NCBI RefSeq assembly: GCF_010820565.1 | Contig: NZ_JAAIJQ010000012.1 | Location: forward strand, 1-64,000 | Direction of reading: 5' to 3' | Source: Thiorhodococcus minor | Lineage (GTDB): Bacteria > Pseudomonadota > Gammaproteobacteria > Chromatiales > Chromatiaceae | Length of the DNA stretch: 64,000 nucleotides | In this document: in pieces, positions 1 to 8,523 of the stretch | Numbering within the stretch: position 1 is the stretch's first letter | How the letters are laid out: each line of letters starts with the position of its first letter | The notes under the pieces: model-generated | The model's database searches: none | Seen by the model: the letters and a program-made list of their open reading frames with translations, nothing else | What the model was told of the DNA's origin: nothing | Made by a program: the position numbers and the translations under genes

Positions 1-33
1 CCCGAGCTCGACGGCAAGGGTGGTTTCTCGAAG

Positions 34-89
34 TCGCCCGCAAGCGGGCTCCTACGAAGACGGCGCCGTAGGAGCCCGCTTGCGGGCGA
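34..89. repeat. REP-like palindrome at left edge
   Basis: A 22-base arm (34-55) is repeated in inverted, essentially perfect form at 68-89 around a 12-base spacer, so the single strand can fold into a long GC-rich hairpin. The arm has the core gtaggagcccgc followed by ttgcgggcga, the layout of dispersed REP/palindromic elements of gammaproteobacteria. It is not followed by a T-tract, so I read it as a dispersed repeat rather than an intrinsic terminator. Confidence 0.75.
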
Positions 90-625
90 TCCTGGGGCTT
101 AGGCGGAAAAAATGACCGGCGGAGAGCATCCTGCCCTCATCCCGTCACGCATTTCCTGAGTGTGGAAGGCTGGTAGGAAGATTTCGAGAAATCGCCCAAG
201 TCGCTTGAGTCGTTCGTCCAGATCCTCGAAGCCGCAAGCATGTCCAGGATTCCCGCAATGCCGATGAAAATGGCAGATGACCGACTTTTGCGCCAGGAAT
301 TAACACGATTCGCTTTAGATCAACCGCTTGAGACTACGGCTTAATGCCGAGTCCGCCGCGATATCGGCCTGACCCTAAACGTCGCACCCTGCACGACCAG
401 GGCGCTTTCGGCTCCCACCCGCGAAGTCCCTAGCCATCCGATCAGGGCCCGGCCAGTGGGCTGCCACTTGCCCGAGCCGCCGTGAAGCCAGGTATATCCA
501 CGGATAGACGCCAAGCGATGCCCGTTCTTACCTTCCACGGTTCGATTGCCGTCATCCTGGGCAATCTCCCGACCACCGCCGCAGATCCGAGCCGGAGTCA
601 CCCGTCTTTCTTGGAGGAAACGCGT
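90..625. other. Intergenic region, no gene recognised
   Basis: No open frame here resembles a protein I know. The few open frames on either strand are arginine- and proline-rich, as expected from non-coding high-GC sequence. The only functional-looking signal is a good ribosome binding site (ggagg, 614-618) just before the relic that starts at 626. Confidence 0.5.
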
Positions 626-732
626 GATGAACAGAGATGTCGACGTTGCCCTCATCGGTGCGAGCCACGCAGGATTGAATGCCATCTCTTCAGGCCGCCG
701 CGGAGCAAGGCCGCATCGCCGGATACAACTGA
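626..732 (+). pseudogene. Relic of a dihydrolipoamide dehydrogenase-like flavoprotein
   Basis: From an ATG at 626 with a good ribosome binding site, the frame reads MNRDVDVALIGASHAGLNA. This is the start of a Rossmann FAD-binding domain (pattern DVxxIGAGxAGLNA) as in dihydrolipoyl dehydrogenases and mercuric-reductase relatives. From about 688 a different frame reads LQAAAEQGRIAGYN and then stops at 730; that phrase resembles a segment some 300 residues further on in the same family. The simplest reading is a gene reduced to its ends by a large internal deletion plus a frameshift. Family assignment rests on two short motifs only. Confidence 0.45.
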
Positions 733-841
733 CCTCCAGGCCAACAGGTCTCGGCCTGAAGGCCGACACTCCCAGCTCTGATGGCACCCACATCAACGCC
801 CGGATCTCAACCTGGCCCGCTTTGGCAGGACGCTTGTCGCG

Positions 842-1549
842 CTATCGCTCGCGCGCGCGGCGAAGCGCCTGGCCAGCCAAGATGGCCTTCAGAAGGCCCC
901 TTCTGTCGGGGCACTTGAGATAGTGCCGATAGACCTGGACACCGAACCAATGGGGGGCGAGAAAATAGATCGTCTCCGTGATCTCGTCCTCGCCATCGAA
1001 CCCATCACCGGCAACGCCGGCCAGGATCAGCTCCCGCGTGGCGGGCGGCATGGCCGCGTACATCGTCACATAGGCGATGTATTCGTGCGCTTGGACGCTG
1101 GGCCGAGAGACCAGGAAATTGTTCGCGGCGATGGCGTGGGCGACTTCGTGCGCCACCATGCTTCGGTAAGGAAGCGGACCTGAATCGATGCCCGTCGCGG
1201 CGTGCATCCGCTCGAGCACGGCGGGCGCCAGCAGGTAGATGCCGGCATCTGTCTGAACGTAGCAGCCCGCGGCCGAAGGCTCGACGCCCGGGGGCAAGGC
1301 GTCGACCACATGGATCAGCAGGCTCTCGCCGGCCTCCAGACCAGCGTCGCTCAGGAAATCGACCGCATCGCCAGCACCCGCGCAGACGATCTCCGCGATC
1401 GGCGCATCGGCCGCCTGGACGAGGATCTGGCCATGGGTGCAGGACTGACTGACGGCCTGGGCAAGCGAGGCATCGAGCATCGCCGGCAAGGCAAGGCAGC
1501 AGGCGAGCAAGATAGGAAAGGGAGGAAGCGACGAACCGACGGCTCTCAT
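842..1549 (-). CDS. Secreted DUF6639 family protein with HExxH motif
   Basis: The 235-residue protein starts with a signal peptide (hydrophobic stretch at about residues 8-30, ending in an Ala-x-Ala-like site). A HEVAH sequence near residue 134 fits the zinc-peptidase consensus HExxH. The rest resembles the DUF6639 family, whose substrate is unknown. Several Cys residues suggest an exported, disulfide-containing fold. It is transcribed alone and leftward; neighbours give no functional hint. A periplasmic or secreted metalloprotease role is inferred from the motif; the third zinc ligand cannot be assigned with certainty. Confidence 0.7.
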   Translation of the reverse strand: MRAVGSSLPPFPILLACCLALPAMLDASLAQAVSQSCTHGQILVQAADAPIAEIVCAGAGDAVDFLSDAGLEAGESLLIHVVDALPPGVEPSAAGCYVQTDAGIYLLAPAVLERMHAATGIDSGPLPYRSMVAHEVAHAIAANNFLVSRPSVQAHEYIAYVTMYAAMPPATRELILAGVAGDGFDGEDEITETIYFLAPHWFGVQVYRHYLKCPDRRGLLKAILAGQALRRARER

Positions 1550-1952
1550 GGCGATGGCCCTCCAGGCAGCGCGTCGATGCGAGCCAGGTCCCTAAGGGCA
1601 CGCAAGGGCGCTCGGCGCCGCAATCCCCTCGCCCTTGAGGATGGGTCCATCCAGGCACCCGAGGCGGCGCCCTCATTAGAAGCCTAGCCCAAGCCGCTCC
1701 CAAATCGCCGCGCACATCGCTTCGCCCAGCCGGGGCGAATGACGCAAGGCAAGTGCCTGCGGGTTTGCGCAGCGGTCCTGATCGGGAGCCGAGCCCCGGC
1801 CACTTCCGGGCCGATCGCTTTCCTCCAGTCCCAGCGCGACTCCTCGATCGCCCCCCCCCCGACTCAGGCAAAATGGCAAGGGATGGCGGACGAGTGGCGT
1901 CCGAGGACAAGCCAAGCGATTCGATACCCTGGGCCCATGCAGCAGCGGACCA
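1550..1952. other. Intergenic region between divergent genes
   Basis: This 400-base stretch separates the leftward DUF6639 gene from the rightward TM2 gene and must hold both promoters. I see no convincing -35/-10 pair, operator or RNA structure, and no reading frame with recognisable protein content. Confidence 0.4.
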
Positions 1953-2492
1953 ATGCAACAGCGCGATGAGACACACTCCATCCTCATGGGCTACTTGCTC
2001 TGGATCTTCGGATTCCTCGGAGCCCACAGGTTCTACTACGGCAAGCCCGTCACCGGGACCATTTGGCTCTTCACCCTCGGCCTCTTGCTGATCGGCTGGA
2101 TCCTAGACCTCTTCCTGATTCCCGGCATGAGCCGGCGCGCCGACATCAAATTCCAGCGCAGCTCCGTCAGCTACAACGTCGCCTGGATTCTGCTGACCTT
2201 CCTCGGCATCTTCGGCATTCACAGGTTCTACATGGGGAAGTGGATCACGGGCCTGATCTGGCTGCTGACAGGCGGGCTCTTCTTGGTGGGATACATCTAC
2301 GACTACTGGACGCTGAACGACCAGATCGACGAGCTGAGTGCGCGGGAAGCGCCTAGCGGCCCGGCCCCGCTAATGAGGGCTCGCCGCCACGCCCACGAGC
2401 GCCGCCCCGGCTCCCGCTTGGGAGCCGGGGGCGAGCAGCGCGGACAGGTCACTTCAGCTCGTCGACCTTCTTCTCGGCCTCCTCCTTGGTGA
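1953..2492 (+). CDS. TM2 domain-containing membrane protein
   Basis: Residues 1-130 contain two TM2 units, each a pair of membrane helices with the signature GAHRFYYGK or GIHRFYMGK between them. They end in the usual YDYWTLNDQIDEL tail. TM2 proteins are small inner-membrane proteins of unknown biochemical role. Normal members stop near this point, at about 135 residues. Here the frame runs another 42 residues of Arg/Pro-rich sequence, through a hairpin terminator (2405-2430) and into the 3' end of the convergent csbD-like gene. That tail is therefore probably not native and points to a lost stop codon or a small frameshift near 2345. Confidence 0.8.
   Translation: MQQRDETHSILMGYLLWIFGFLGAHRFYYGKPVTGTIWLFTLGLLLIGWILDLFLIPGMSRRADIKFQRSSVSYNVAWILLTFLGIFGIHRFYMGKWITGLIWLLTGGLFLVGYIYDYWTLNDQIDELSAREAPSGPAPLMRARRHAHERRPGSRLGAGGEQRGQVTSARRPSSRPPPW
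2405..2430. terminator. Hairpin between convergent TM2 and CsbD genes
   Basis: The arms ccccggctccc (2405-2415) and ggagccgggg (2421-2430) form a strong stem with a short loop. It lies between the natural end of the TM2 gene and the stop of the convergent CsbD gene, where a shared bidirectional terminator is expected. There is no clear T-tract on either side, so efficiency is uncertain. Confidence 0.5.
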
Positions 2493-2640
2493 TGCCGTAC
2501 AGCTCCTCGAGTCTGCCGACGAGCTTATCGCGCTCGCCGTCGATGAGGGCCAAATCGTCGTCGGTCAGCTTGCCCCAACGCGCCTTGACCTCGCCCTTGA
2601 ACTGATCCCAATTACCGCGGACCTGCTCCCAATTCATCAT
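2449..2640 (-). CDS. CsbD family stress protein
   Basis: The 63-residue product (MMNWEQVRGNWDQFKGEVKA...) is a full-length CsbD-family protein: a small, charged, mostly helical protein with the WxQxKGxxKxxWGKLTDDD core and a C-terminal EEAEKKVDEL helix. Family members are induced by general stress in many bacteria; their molecular role is unknown. I chose the internal ATG at 2640, preceded by a ggag ribosome binding site, because the upstream in-frame extension is unlike the family. The gene is convergent with the TM2 gene. Confidence 0.88.
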   Translation of the reverse strand: MMNWEQVRGNWDQFKGEVKARWGKLTDDDLALIDGERDKLVGRLEELYGITKEEAEKKVDELK

Positions 2641-3199
2641 GATGCTGGCTCCCGACCGCTTCCGGTCTTCGTGGTGGATGTGCATCTGGGGCGATACAAG
2701 AAGGATGCCAGCACTGACTGGAAGAGGACGTTGCATGCGCGTACCTGGCTTGCCAGGTCGACGGCATGACGACGAAAATCTTTAAGCATCATCTACTTAA
2801 GCGGCAGAAGAGCCACTACCACTGACAGCCATCGCGACTCTGCATCCCCCGCCACCGGCGACCAGCGCGGGGCGATCGTCCCCCGGGGGCTCGGCAGCCA
2901 GGCTTACACCCTAGGTGCATTTCAGCCGGAGCGATGGGGGAAATTCCCCGATCTTTCGGTCTCCCCGTCCCTCCCTGCAGCCGAAAGCTAGGCATAGGGC
3001 TCCCAAGCCGCACTCACATCCTTGATTTCGTAGCTTATTGTGCCGCGCGCGTCAGGCTGGCAGAGGTCTTGCTTAACCTGGAACGACACTGAGGCGGAAT
3101 CGGCGGACATGCATCCGGCCGCTTCACTGAGGATTCGTTGCCCCCACGTCTAGACACGGCCCCCCGTCCAAAGACTAATGATGATCGAAGGAGAGCCCG
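2641..3199. other. Intergenic region upstream of csbD-like and lipoprotein genes
   Basis: This 560-base region lies between the divergent CsbD and lipoprotein genes. Both are of stress-protein type, so shared regulation is plausible, but I recognise no operator or promoter motif. No reading frame has recognisable content. A ribosome binding site (aaggag) precedes the lipoprotein start. Confidence 0.4.
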
Positions 3200-3442
3200 A
3201 TGAAGACCAACACGAAACGCACCCTGCTCGTCCCCGCCGCCACGCTGCTGGCGCTGTCCTTGACCGCCTGTGGCGACTCCGACGACGGCACCGCAGAGCA
3301 GATGGGCCAGAAGATCGACGAAGCGGCGGAGCAGGCGAGCGAGGAGATGCAGGAGGCCAAGTCCTCGATGTCACAGGCCGTGGAGAGCGCCGGCGACAAG
3401 ATCGAGGCCCTTGGCGACGAGGTGGAGAGCAAGACGGACTGA
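3200..3442 (+). CDS. Small lipoprotein, helical, unknown function
   Basis: The 80-residue protein has a lipoprotein signal: positive N-terminus, hydrophobic core and lipobox LTAC with Cys24 as the acylated residue. Asp follows two residues later (CGDSDD), which would favour inner-membrane retention if the Asp rule applies. The mature part is an acidic, amphipathic helix rich in Glu/Ala/Met. It resembles small stress lipoproteins in a general way only; I do not recognise a named family. A good ribosome binding site (gaaggagag) fixes the start. Confidence 0.75.
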   Translation: MKTNTKRTLLVPAATLLALSLTACGDSDDGTAEQMGQKIDEAAEQASEEMQEAKSSMSQAVESAGDKIEALGDEVESKTD

Positions 3443-3539
3443 GGTTAACGGCGGTGCGCCGGCCTCTCCGCGCCGGCGCACCACCCAGGCGCATCCAGCA
3501 GAGGGAGCAGGTCTTACCAAGGCTTGCTCCTGCAGAGCA

Positions 3540-3703
3540 ATTGAACCGCGAAGCGCACGAAGGGTGGGAAGGCTCTTGATGCGTTGCTGCGTCGATTTTG
3601 CTCGCCCGTGGGGTGAAGGCTATGTATAGACCAAGCCTTTGCTCTTCTTCGCGTCAATCTTCTTCGCGTTCTTCGCGTTCATTCGCGCCTTCGCGGTTTG
3701 AAT
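3540..3703. repeat. Dispersed cggttcaa-type repeat, inverted pair
   Basis: Positions 3643-3703 carry an iterated ttcttcgcgtt theme ending in cgccttcgcggttt gaa. Positions 3540-3562 carry a shorter version in opposite orientation (ttgaaccgcgaagcgc). The same element recurs at 8026, 10034 and 57541, each time just past the 3' end of a gene. No coding content is seen. Confidence 0.6.
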
Positions 3704-3710
3704 CGCCGAA

Positions 3711-4463
3711 TCACTGCATCGCCACGAGCCTGAGGACCGCACGCAGCGGCAGATGATCGGAGGCGACGCGCGCCAAGCCTGCCCGCACGACCTCCACAGC
3801 CTCCAGATCCAGCCCACCTCCGAGCCAGATTCGGTCGAGCGGAAACAGCGGCCAGAACCCCGGATAGGTCGATCGGGTCGGCGCCGGCTGCAGTCGCGCA
3901 TGGAGCTGCTTTAGTCGCCCCGCCCTGCGCCGCCACTCGTTGAAATCGCCCATGAGGAGGGTTGGCGAGACGCCTGCCGCTCTTGCCAAAAGCGAATCCA
4001 GCTTCCGTATCTGGGCACTGCGCTCGCTCGCGCGCAAGCCGAGGTGGGTGGCGAAGCAGCGGATCTCGCGGCCCTGACTCGGCAGGCGCCAATGGCGGCC
4101 AGGCGGCTTCAGGCGCAGCGTCGCCTCGATCAAGCCGCGTGGCTCGCGTCCCGGATGACTGAGGTCGTGCCGCCGGTGCCGGCGCACCGGCAATCGGCTG
4201 AGCAGCGCATTGCCATAGGAGCCGCGCTCCGACCACATGGTCGGCCCGAGCACGGGCTCATAGCCCTGCTGCGCCAGCCGATGCATGAGCGCCACGGCAC
4301 CGGGCGCGACGGATGCCGGCGTCTCGACCTCCTGGAGCGCGACGATGTCGGCATCCAGGTCGAGGATGACGCCAGCCACCCGCTGGTGGTCCATGCGCCC
4401 GTCCCGTCCGACGCCACGATGGATGTTGTAGGTCGCGACGCTGATCCGAGTGGCCTCAGTCAT
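3711..4463 (-). CDS. Endonuclease/exonuclease/phosphatase (EEP) family hydrolase
   Basis: The 250-residue protein has the EEP/DNase I-like fold markers in order: NIHRG near the N-terminus, LQEVE (metal-binding Glu), GDFNEW (catalytic Asp/Asn) and SDHLPL (catalytic His) near the C-terminus. It starts at 4463 and its ATG overlaps the stop of the upstream phospholipase D gene (shared atgactga), so the two are translationally coupled. Members act on nucleic acids or on lipid/inositol phosphates. Coupling to a membrane phospholipase D suggests a lipid-phosphodiester or phosphate substrate, but this is inference. No signal peptide is seen, so it is probably cytosolic. Confidence 0.85.
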   Translation of the reverse strand: MTEATRISVATYNIHRGVGRDGRMDHQRVAGVILDLDADIVALQEVETPASVAPGAVALMHRLAQQGYEPVLGPTMWSERGSYGNALLSRLPVRRHRRHDLSHPGREPRGLIEATLRLKPPGRHWRLPSQGREIRCFATHLGLRASERSAQIRKLDSLLARAAGVSPTLLMGDFNEWRRRAGRLKQLHARLQPAPTRSTYPGFWPLFPLDRIWLGGGLDLEAVEVVRAGLARVASDHLPLRAVLRLVAMQ

Positions 4464-6720
4464 CGGCGGCCAGCATCCGTCTCCCGTACCAAGCCAGCCC
4501 GACGACGGCCAGGGCACCGACCAGCACCAGCGCGACCGCGCGCAGATCGGCCTTGCTGATCAGGGACATCAGCCCCTCGGCGAAGACGGACGTCGCCAGA
4601 ATGGCCGGCGCCATGCCGATCGCCGTACCTATCATGAAGTCCCGCAGCCGCAGGTGGGACGCGCCCGCAAAGAGATTGATGACGGCGAAGGGTGCGACAG
4701 GGACCACGCGCACGGTCACCACGGTGACGACACCATAGCGCCGCAGCCGCTTACGCAGCCGCTCCAGCCCGCCGCTGACCATGCGCTCTACCGCGGAGCG
4801 CCCCAGGTAGCCACCGATCCCATAGCCAGCGAGGGCCGACAGCAGCGAGCCGGTCAAGGCGACGGTCGCGCCCATGAAGGGACCGAAGACAATGGCCGTG
4901 GCGAGGATGAGCAGGGTGACGGGCACGGCAGCCACGGCGGCCGCAACGAAGCCCAGCACCGCGACCGGCGGACCCCAGACGCTGCCGCTGAGTCCCTTGA
5001 GGGCGCTGGCTAGGCTGCTCGGATCGAGCCACTCACCCAGGGCCGTCCAGCGCCAAGCCGCCGCCAGCCCGACGAAAAGGACGATGAGCCCGACGCCCAA
5101 GATCAGACGCCAGCGCACATGGGGCACATGCTCCTCGCCCCCGACGACGACGTCTGTCACCAAGTCGGTGTCGATGGGCCGGTCCGGATCGACGATGCGC
5201 TCGTCGGGGAGCTGACGGTCCCACTCGGGATCGATCTCGTCGTCCAGCAGGCCGAGTCGGATGTGCGGCTGCGCATCCGCGGCGGCGCGCTCCTCACGCA
5301 AGGTCTCCAACGCTTGGATGAAGCCCTCGCCCCGCTCGCGCGCCTCGGCCTCGACCTGGCCGACCCGCTCGGCATCCGCCGCCAAGAAGATCCCGAGCAG
5401 GCGATGGCGCAGGCCGCGGATGGCGGCAATCGCTTCATCCGTCTCGCCAAGGACAGAGGCGTCGCACTCGCTGTCGAGCCCCATGGAGCGATTGCTCAGA
5501 TTGGAGGACCCGATGCGCAGCAGCTTGTCATCCGCGATGGTCAGCTTGGCGTGGACCATGAGGCATTCCTCCTCGAGCCCGACGACGTCCGGGTAATAGA
5601 CCCGCAGCCGCCCGTGCTCGTCCGCCTCGCGCAGCCGCTCCAGCATGCGCGCGCGCAGGGTATCCATGGTGTGCTGCTCCAGCCAGGCGCCGGTGCGCTG
5701 CGGCAGGACGATGATGATCTCCGGCCCCTGCTCGCGCTCCAGGGAGGCGCAGAGCGCATCGCCAACGGAGCGCGACGTCAGGTACTGATTCTCGAAATAG
5801 ATGAGGTGCTGGGCGCGCGCGATGCTGTCCAGATAGAGCCGCTCGATCTCGCGCACCTCGGGACGCTCCTCGAATGCCGACAGCGTCCTGGCAATGGCGA
5901 CCTCTTGATCGCGAAGCAGGGCGGGGACGCCGTCCGGCCAGGCATCTTCCTGAATCGCCTCTTTCGGCGGCGCGATGCGGATGCCCGTGGCCCAATACCA
6001 GCGGTCCAGCAGCATGTCGTTGACGGCTGCGGCGGCCTCCCCATCGACCAGCATCTGGAGGTCGTGGAAGGGCGGATAAGGCTCCCCATCCGTGTCGATA
6101 CGGCGGTCGTCCTGCGCGGCATGGTCGTTGGAGTCCCAACGCCACTTGCTGAGATCGAATCCGCCGCAATAGGCAATGGCGCCATCGATGGCGACCAGCT
6201 TCTGATGCTGGCTCGCCGTAAGGGGGTGCTTGTCATCCTTGCAGAAGTGCAGGCGCGGATGCGACTCCCAGGGATTGTCGCCGAGAAACAGCGGCTCGCG
6301 CTCCAGCGCATAGATGGACGCGAAATCCCAGAGGAGGACGTAGACATCCAGCTCTGGATTGCGCTCCAGCAAGGCGATGAGCAGGTCGGCCAGCTGCGTG
6401 GGCAAATCGTCGTGGGTCGGTCCCCGCACCAGCTCCAGCTGACTGTGCAGGTCCCAGCCGGCGATGTAGATCCGCCGGCCCGCCTTGGTCATGGATCTGC
6501 GCACTGCGCCGTAATACTCCTCGCCGTCCACCAAGACACCGACACGCTCGGCGCGGGCGACGCGCCAGCAGTTGCGACCGGGCTCGAAGAGGCCGTCCAG
6601 GCCGCGCCGTTCTGATGCCACGACCTGTGCCTGCTGACGCCTGCCGTCGGAATCTCCCGATCGGTCGCCAGTCGCCCACCCATCGTCGAGGGCCAAGGCT
6701 GAAGTGGAATCGGTTTCCAT
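4456..6720 (-). CDS. Phospholipase D-like / VTT-domain fusion membrane protein
   Basis: This 754-residue protein has two phospholipase D HKD motifs: H172-K174-D179 (HQKLVAIDG) and H390-K392-D397 (HAKLTIADD), the latter followed by GSSNLSNRS. The pair indicates a complete bilobed phospholipase D or cardiolipin synthase-like active site. After a linker, residues from about 535 to the end form a membrane domain with several hydrophobic helices and the GYGIGGYLG region of the SNARE-associated/VTT (DedA-TVP38) family. The fusion suggests phosphatidyl transfer or hydrolysis at the inner membrane together with lipid handling by the VTT part. The EEP gene downstream overlaps its stop codon. Confidence 0.87.
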   Translation of the reverse strand: METDSTSALALDDGWATGDRSGDSDGRRQQAQVVASERRGLDGLFEPGRNCWRVARAERVGVLVDGEEYYGAVRRSMTKAGRRIYIAGWDLHSQLELVRGPTHDDLPTQLADLLIALLERNPELDVYVLLWDFASIYALEREPLFLGDNPWESHPRLHFCKDDKHPLTASQHQKLVAIDGAIAYCGGFDLSKWRWDSNDHAAQDDRRIDTDGEPYPPFHDLQMLVDGEAAAAVNDMLLDRWYWATGIRIAPPKEAIQEDAWPDGVPALLRDQEVAIARTLSAFEERPEVREIERLYLDSIARAQHLIYFENQYLTSRSVGDALCASLEREQGPEIIIVLPQRTGAWLEQHTMDTLRARMLERLREADEHGRLRVYYPDVVGLEEECLMVHAKLTIADDKLLRIGSSNLSNRSMGLDSECDASVLGETDEAIAAIRGLRHRLLGIFLAADAERVGQVEAEARERGEGFIQALETLREERAAADAQPHIRLGLLDDEIDPEWDRQLPDERIVDPDRPIDTDLVTDVVVGGEEHVPHVRWRLILGVGLIVLFVGLAAAWRWTALGEWLDPSSLASALKGLSGSVWGPPVAVLGFVAAAVAAVPVTLLILATAIVFGPFMGATVALTGSLLSALAGYGIGGYLGRSAVERMVSGGLERLRKRLRRYGVVTVVTVRVVPVAPFAVINLFAGASHLRLRDFMIGTAIGMAPAILATSVFAEGLMSLISKADLRAVALVLVGALAVVGLAWYGRRMLAADD

Positions 6721-7229
6721 GAATGTCTCCGAGGTGTCCTCGGTCGGCCGTCAATCAGTGAGCCGAGGCAGCACAAAGTGTGATGAGCGATCTACAGATA
6801 ACATACCAAACTTATCTGAAATCGGCCCTGGCCGCCTTGACTGTCGCAGCAACGGCTTTCCCGACAATCACTTGGAGAAGGCACTCCATCCTTTCAGCGC
6901 CAAAGGCTTCAAAGCGTTGTCCACAAGGGGCGCACTTGAATGGTGCTTTTCAACCACTCGTCCCGGCCTGCAGTTCGATGCGCACTCACCACAGCGCGAC
7001 GCGCCGATCGACAAACCGTTGAAAACAACCCTGAGGGAGTCGACCTTGGTGGGGCGAAGGCTCGCCTTGGCAGGTGCGCCAGTGGTGCTCCTCGCCCGCT
7101 GACGGCAGCAAGGCGCTAAAGCCGGCCGGCTCGACGTCGATCGTCCTGGCGGCTTCGGCGACCGGTCACTGATTCATTGATCCTCAGGTTTGCCCACCAA
7201 TCACAAACAGCTCGAATCAGGAGGGTTTC
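6721..7229. other. Intergenic region between divergent genes
   Basis: This 509-base region separates the leftward PLD-VTT gene from the rightward dienelactone hydrolase gene. An 80-codon frame at 6780-7022 has no recognisable family features. Near 7215-7224 a ribosome binding site (caggagg) serves the hydrolase. I see no clear promoter or operator. Confidence 0.4.
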
Positions 7230-8009
7230 ATGCGCAATCTCATCGGCCTCTTTTGTCTGCTCGGCATCGTCACGGGTGCTCATGCAGAGGTGCAGTCCAA
7301 GGCGATCAGCTACGACGACGAGGGGACGGCGCTGACCGGCTACCTCTATTGGGACGACGCCACCACCGAGAAGCGCCCCGGCGTCTTGGTCGTCCATGAG
7401 TGGTGGGGGCTGAACGACTACGCCAAGAAGCGCGCGCGCATGCTCGCCGAGCTTGGCTATGTCGCCTTCGCCGCCGACATGTACGGTGGCGACCGCGTCA
7501 CCAAGGACCCCGGCCAAGCGCGCGACTGGATGCAGGAAGTCACCGTCGACCCCGAGCTCTGGCGCCTGCGCGCCGGTGCCGCCCTCGCCCAGCTCAAGGC
7601 CAGCGATCTGGTCATCCCGGACAAGACCGCCGCGATCGGCTACTGCTTCGGCGGCGGCACTGTGCTGCAGATGGCCTATGGCGATGCTGAGGTGCTCGGC
7701 GTGGTCAGCTTCCACGGATCCCTCCCAGCCGCGCCCGAGGAGGCCGAAGGCCAGATCGGTCCGAAGATCCTAGTGCTGCACGGCCAGGCCGACGCCTTCG
7801 TCGGGCCGGACGTGGTCGCCAACTTCCAGAGCAAGCTCGAGGCCGCGGGCGCCAACTGGGAGATGGACATCTACGGCGGCGTGCGGCACAGCTTCACCAG
7901 CCCGGATGTCGGCGAGTACGGCATCGAGAACCTCAAGTATGATGCGCAAGCGGACGCCCGCTCTTGGGCGCGCATGCAGGGCTTCTTCGACGAGCTGTTC
8001 CAGGATTGA
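7230..8009 (+). CDS. Dienelactone hydrolase family protein, exported
   Basis: The 259-residue alpha/beta hydrolase opens with a signal peptide (cleavage expected after AHA, residue 19). The catalytic triad of the dienelactone hydrolase family can be placed at Cys139 (GYCFGGG), Asp188 (GQADAF) and His220 (VRHSFT). A WWGLN motif sits at the oxyanion-hole side (about residues 58-62). Family members hydrolyse cyclic esters such as dienelactones. An exported copy more likely acts on some other small ester, and neither neighbour suggests an aromatic pathway. The start is set by caggagg upstream. Confidence 0.87.
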   Translation: MRNLIGLFCLLGIVTGAHAEVQSKAISYDDEGTALTGYLYWDDATTEKRPGVLVVHEWWGLNDYAKKRARMLAELGYVAFAADMYGGDRVTKDPGQARDWMQEVTVDPELWRLRAGAALAQLKASDLVIPDKTAAIGYCFGGGTVLQMAYGDAEVLGVVSFHGSLPAAPEEAEGQIGPKILVLHGQADAFVGPDVVANFQSKLEAAGANWEMDIYGGVRHSFTSPDVGEYGIENLKYDAQADARSWARMQGFFDELFQD

Positions 8010-8025
8010 GCGCAGCATCCGCAAT

Positions 8026-8070
8026 TTGAGCCACCAAGGCCCAAAGGACGCGAAGAAGGACAAGGGCTTG
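8026..8070. repeat. Dispersed cggttcaa-type repeat, copy 2
   Basis: Just after the hydrolase stop codon, ttgagccaccaaggcccaa followed by aggacgcgaagaagga is the reverse complement of the element at 10034-10070. The copy is imperfect in the middle. Confidence 0.6.
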
Positions 8071-8511
8071 ACCAGTCGTTACATCTCATCCGCTTGGTAG
8101 ATAGCGACAAGGCCCCCTTGAGCTCCTCAATGCTCTTGGCGGCTCGACTGCTCGCTCGAGGCTGAGGCCGCTGAGCGTCGGTGTATCCGGTCTCCATGGC
8201 CGAGCACCAGGCGCTCGGGGCGCTGCCGGCTCGGCCCCTCGCAATCCAGGGCTTTGGCCACTGAGCCTCCCCGACCTGTCTCGGCTCGACAGAGGCCCCT
8301 TCGATCTACCCAGCGCAGATCGGTTGAAAACCCCAACCCTGGGGCCTTTCAACCTATCGGGCCCGGGGAGCACCCTAGCGTACCGAGCCCGAGCACCTGG
8401 CGCAGCCGTCCCGTCTGAGCGCGATCGACGCACTGGCGTCGCCCTTGCTTACGACCGGACAGCAGAGGCTCGACGCATCGAAGTCCTGCGTGTGAGACCC
8501 TGCATATGCAA
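8071..8511. other. Intergenic region, nothing recognised
   Basis: About 440 bases without a recognisable gene. Open frames on both strands are short and low in family-like content. The promoter of the aldehyde dehydrogenase must lie here, but I cannot point to it. The region ends at the ribosome binding site (aaggagg, 8512-8518). Confidence 0.4.
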
Positions 8512-8523
8512 CAAGGAGGCACC

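Noticed and set aside
341-796. 151-codon minus-strand frame near the left edge
   Set aside because: No family-like content; the opposite strand shows the flavoprotein relic instead.
5119-6615. 498-codon open frame opposite the PLD-VTT gene
   Set aside because: Antisense shadow of a gene with two intact HKD motifs.
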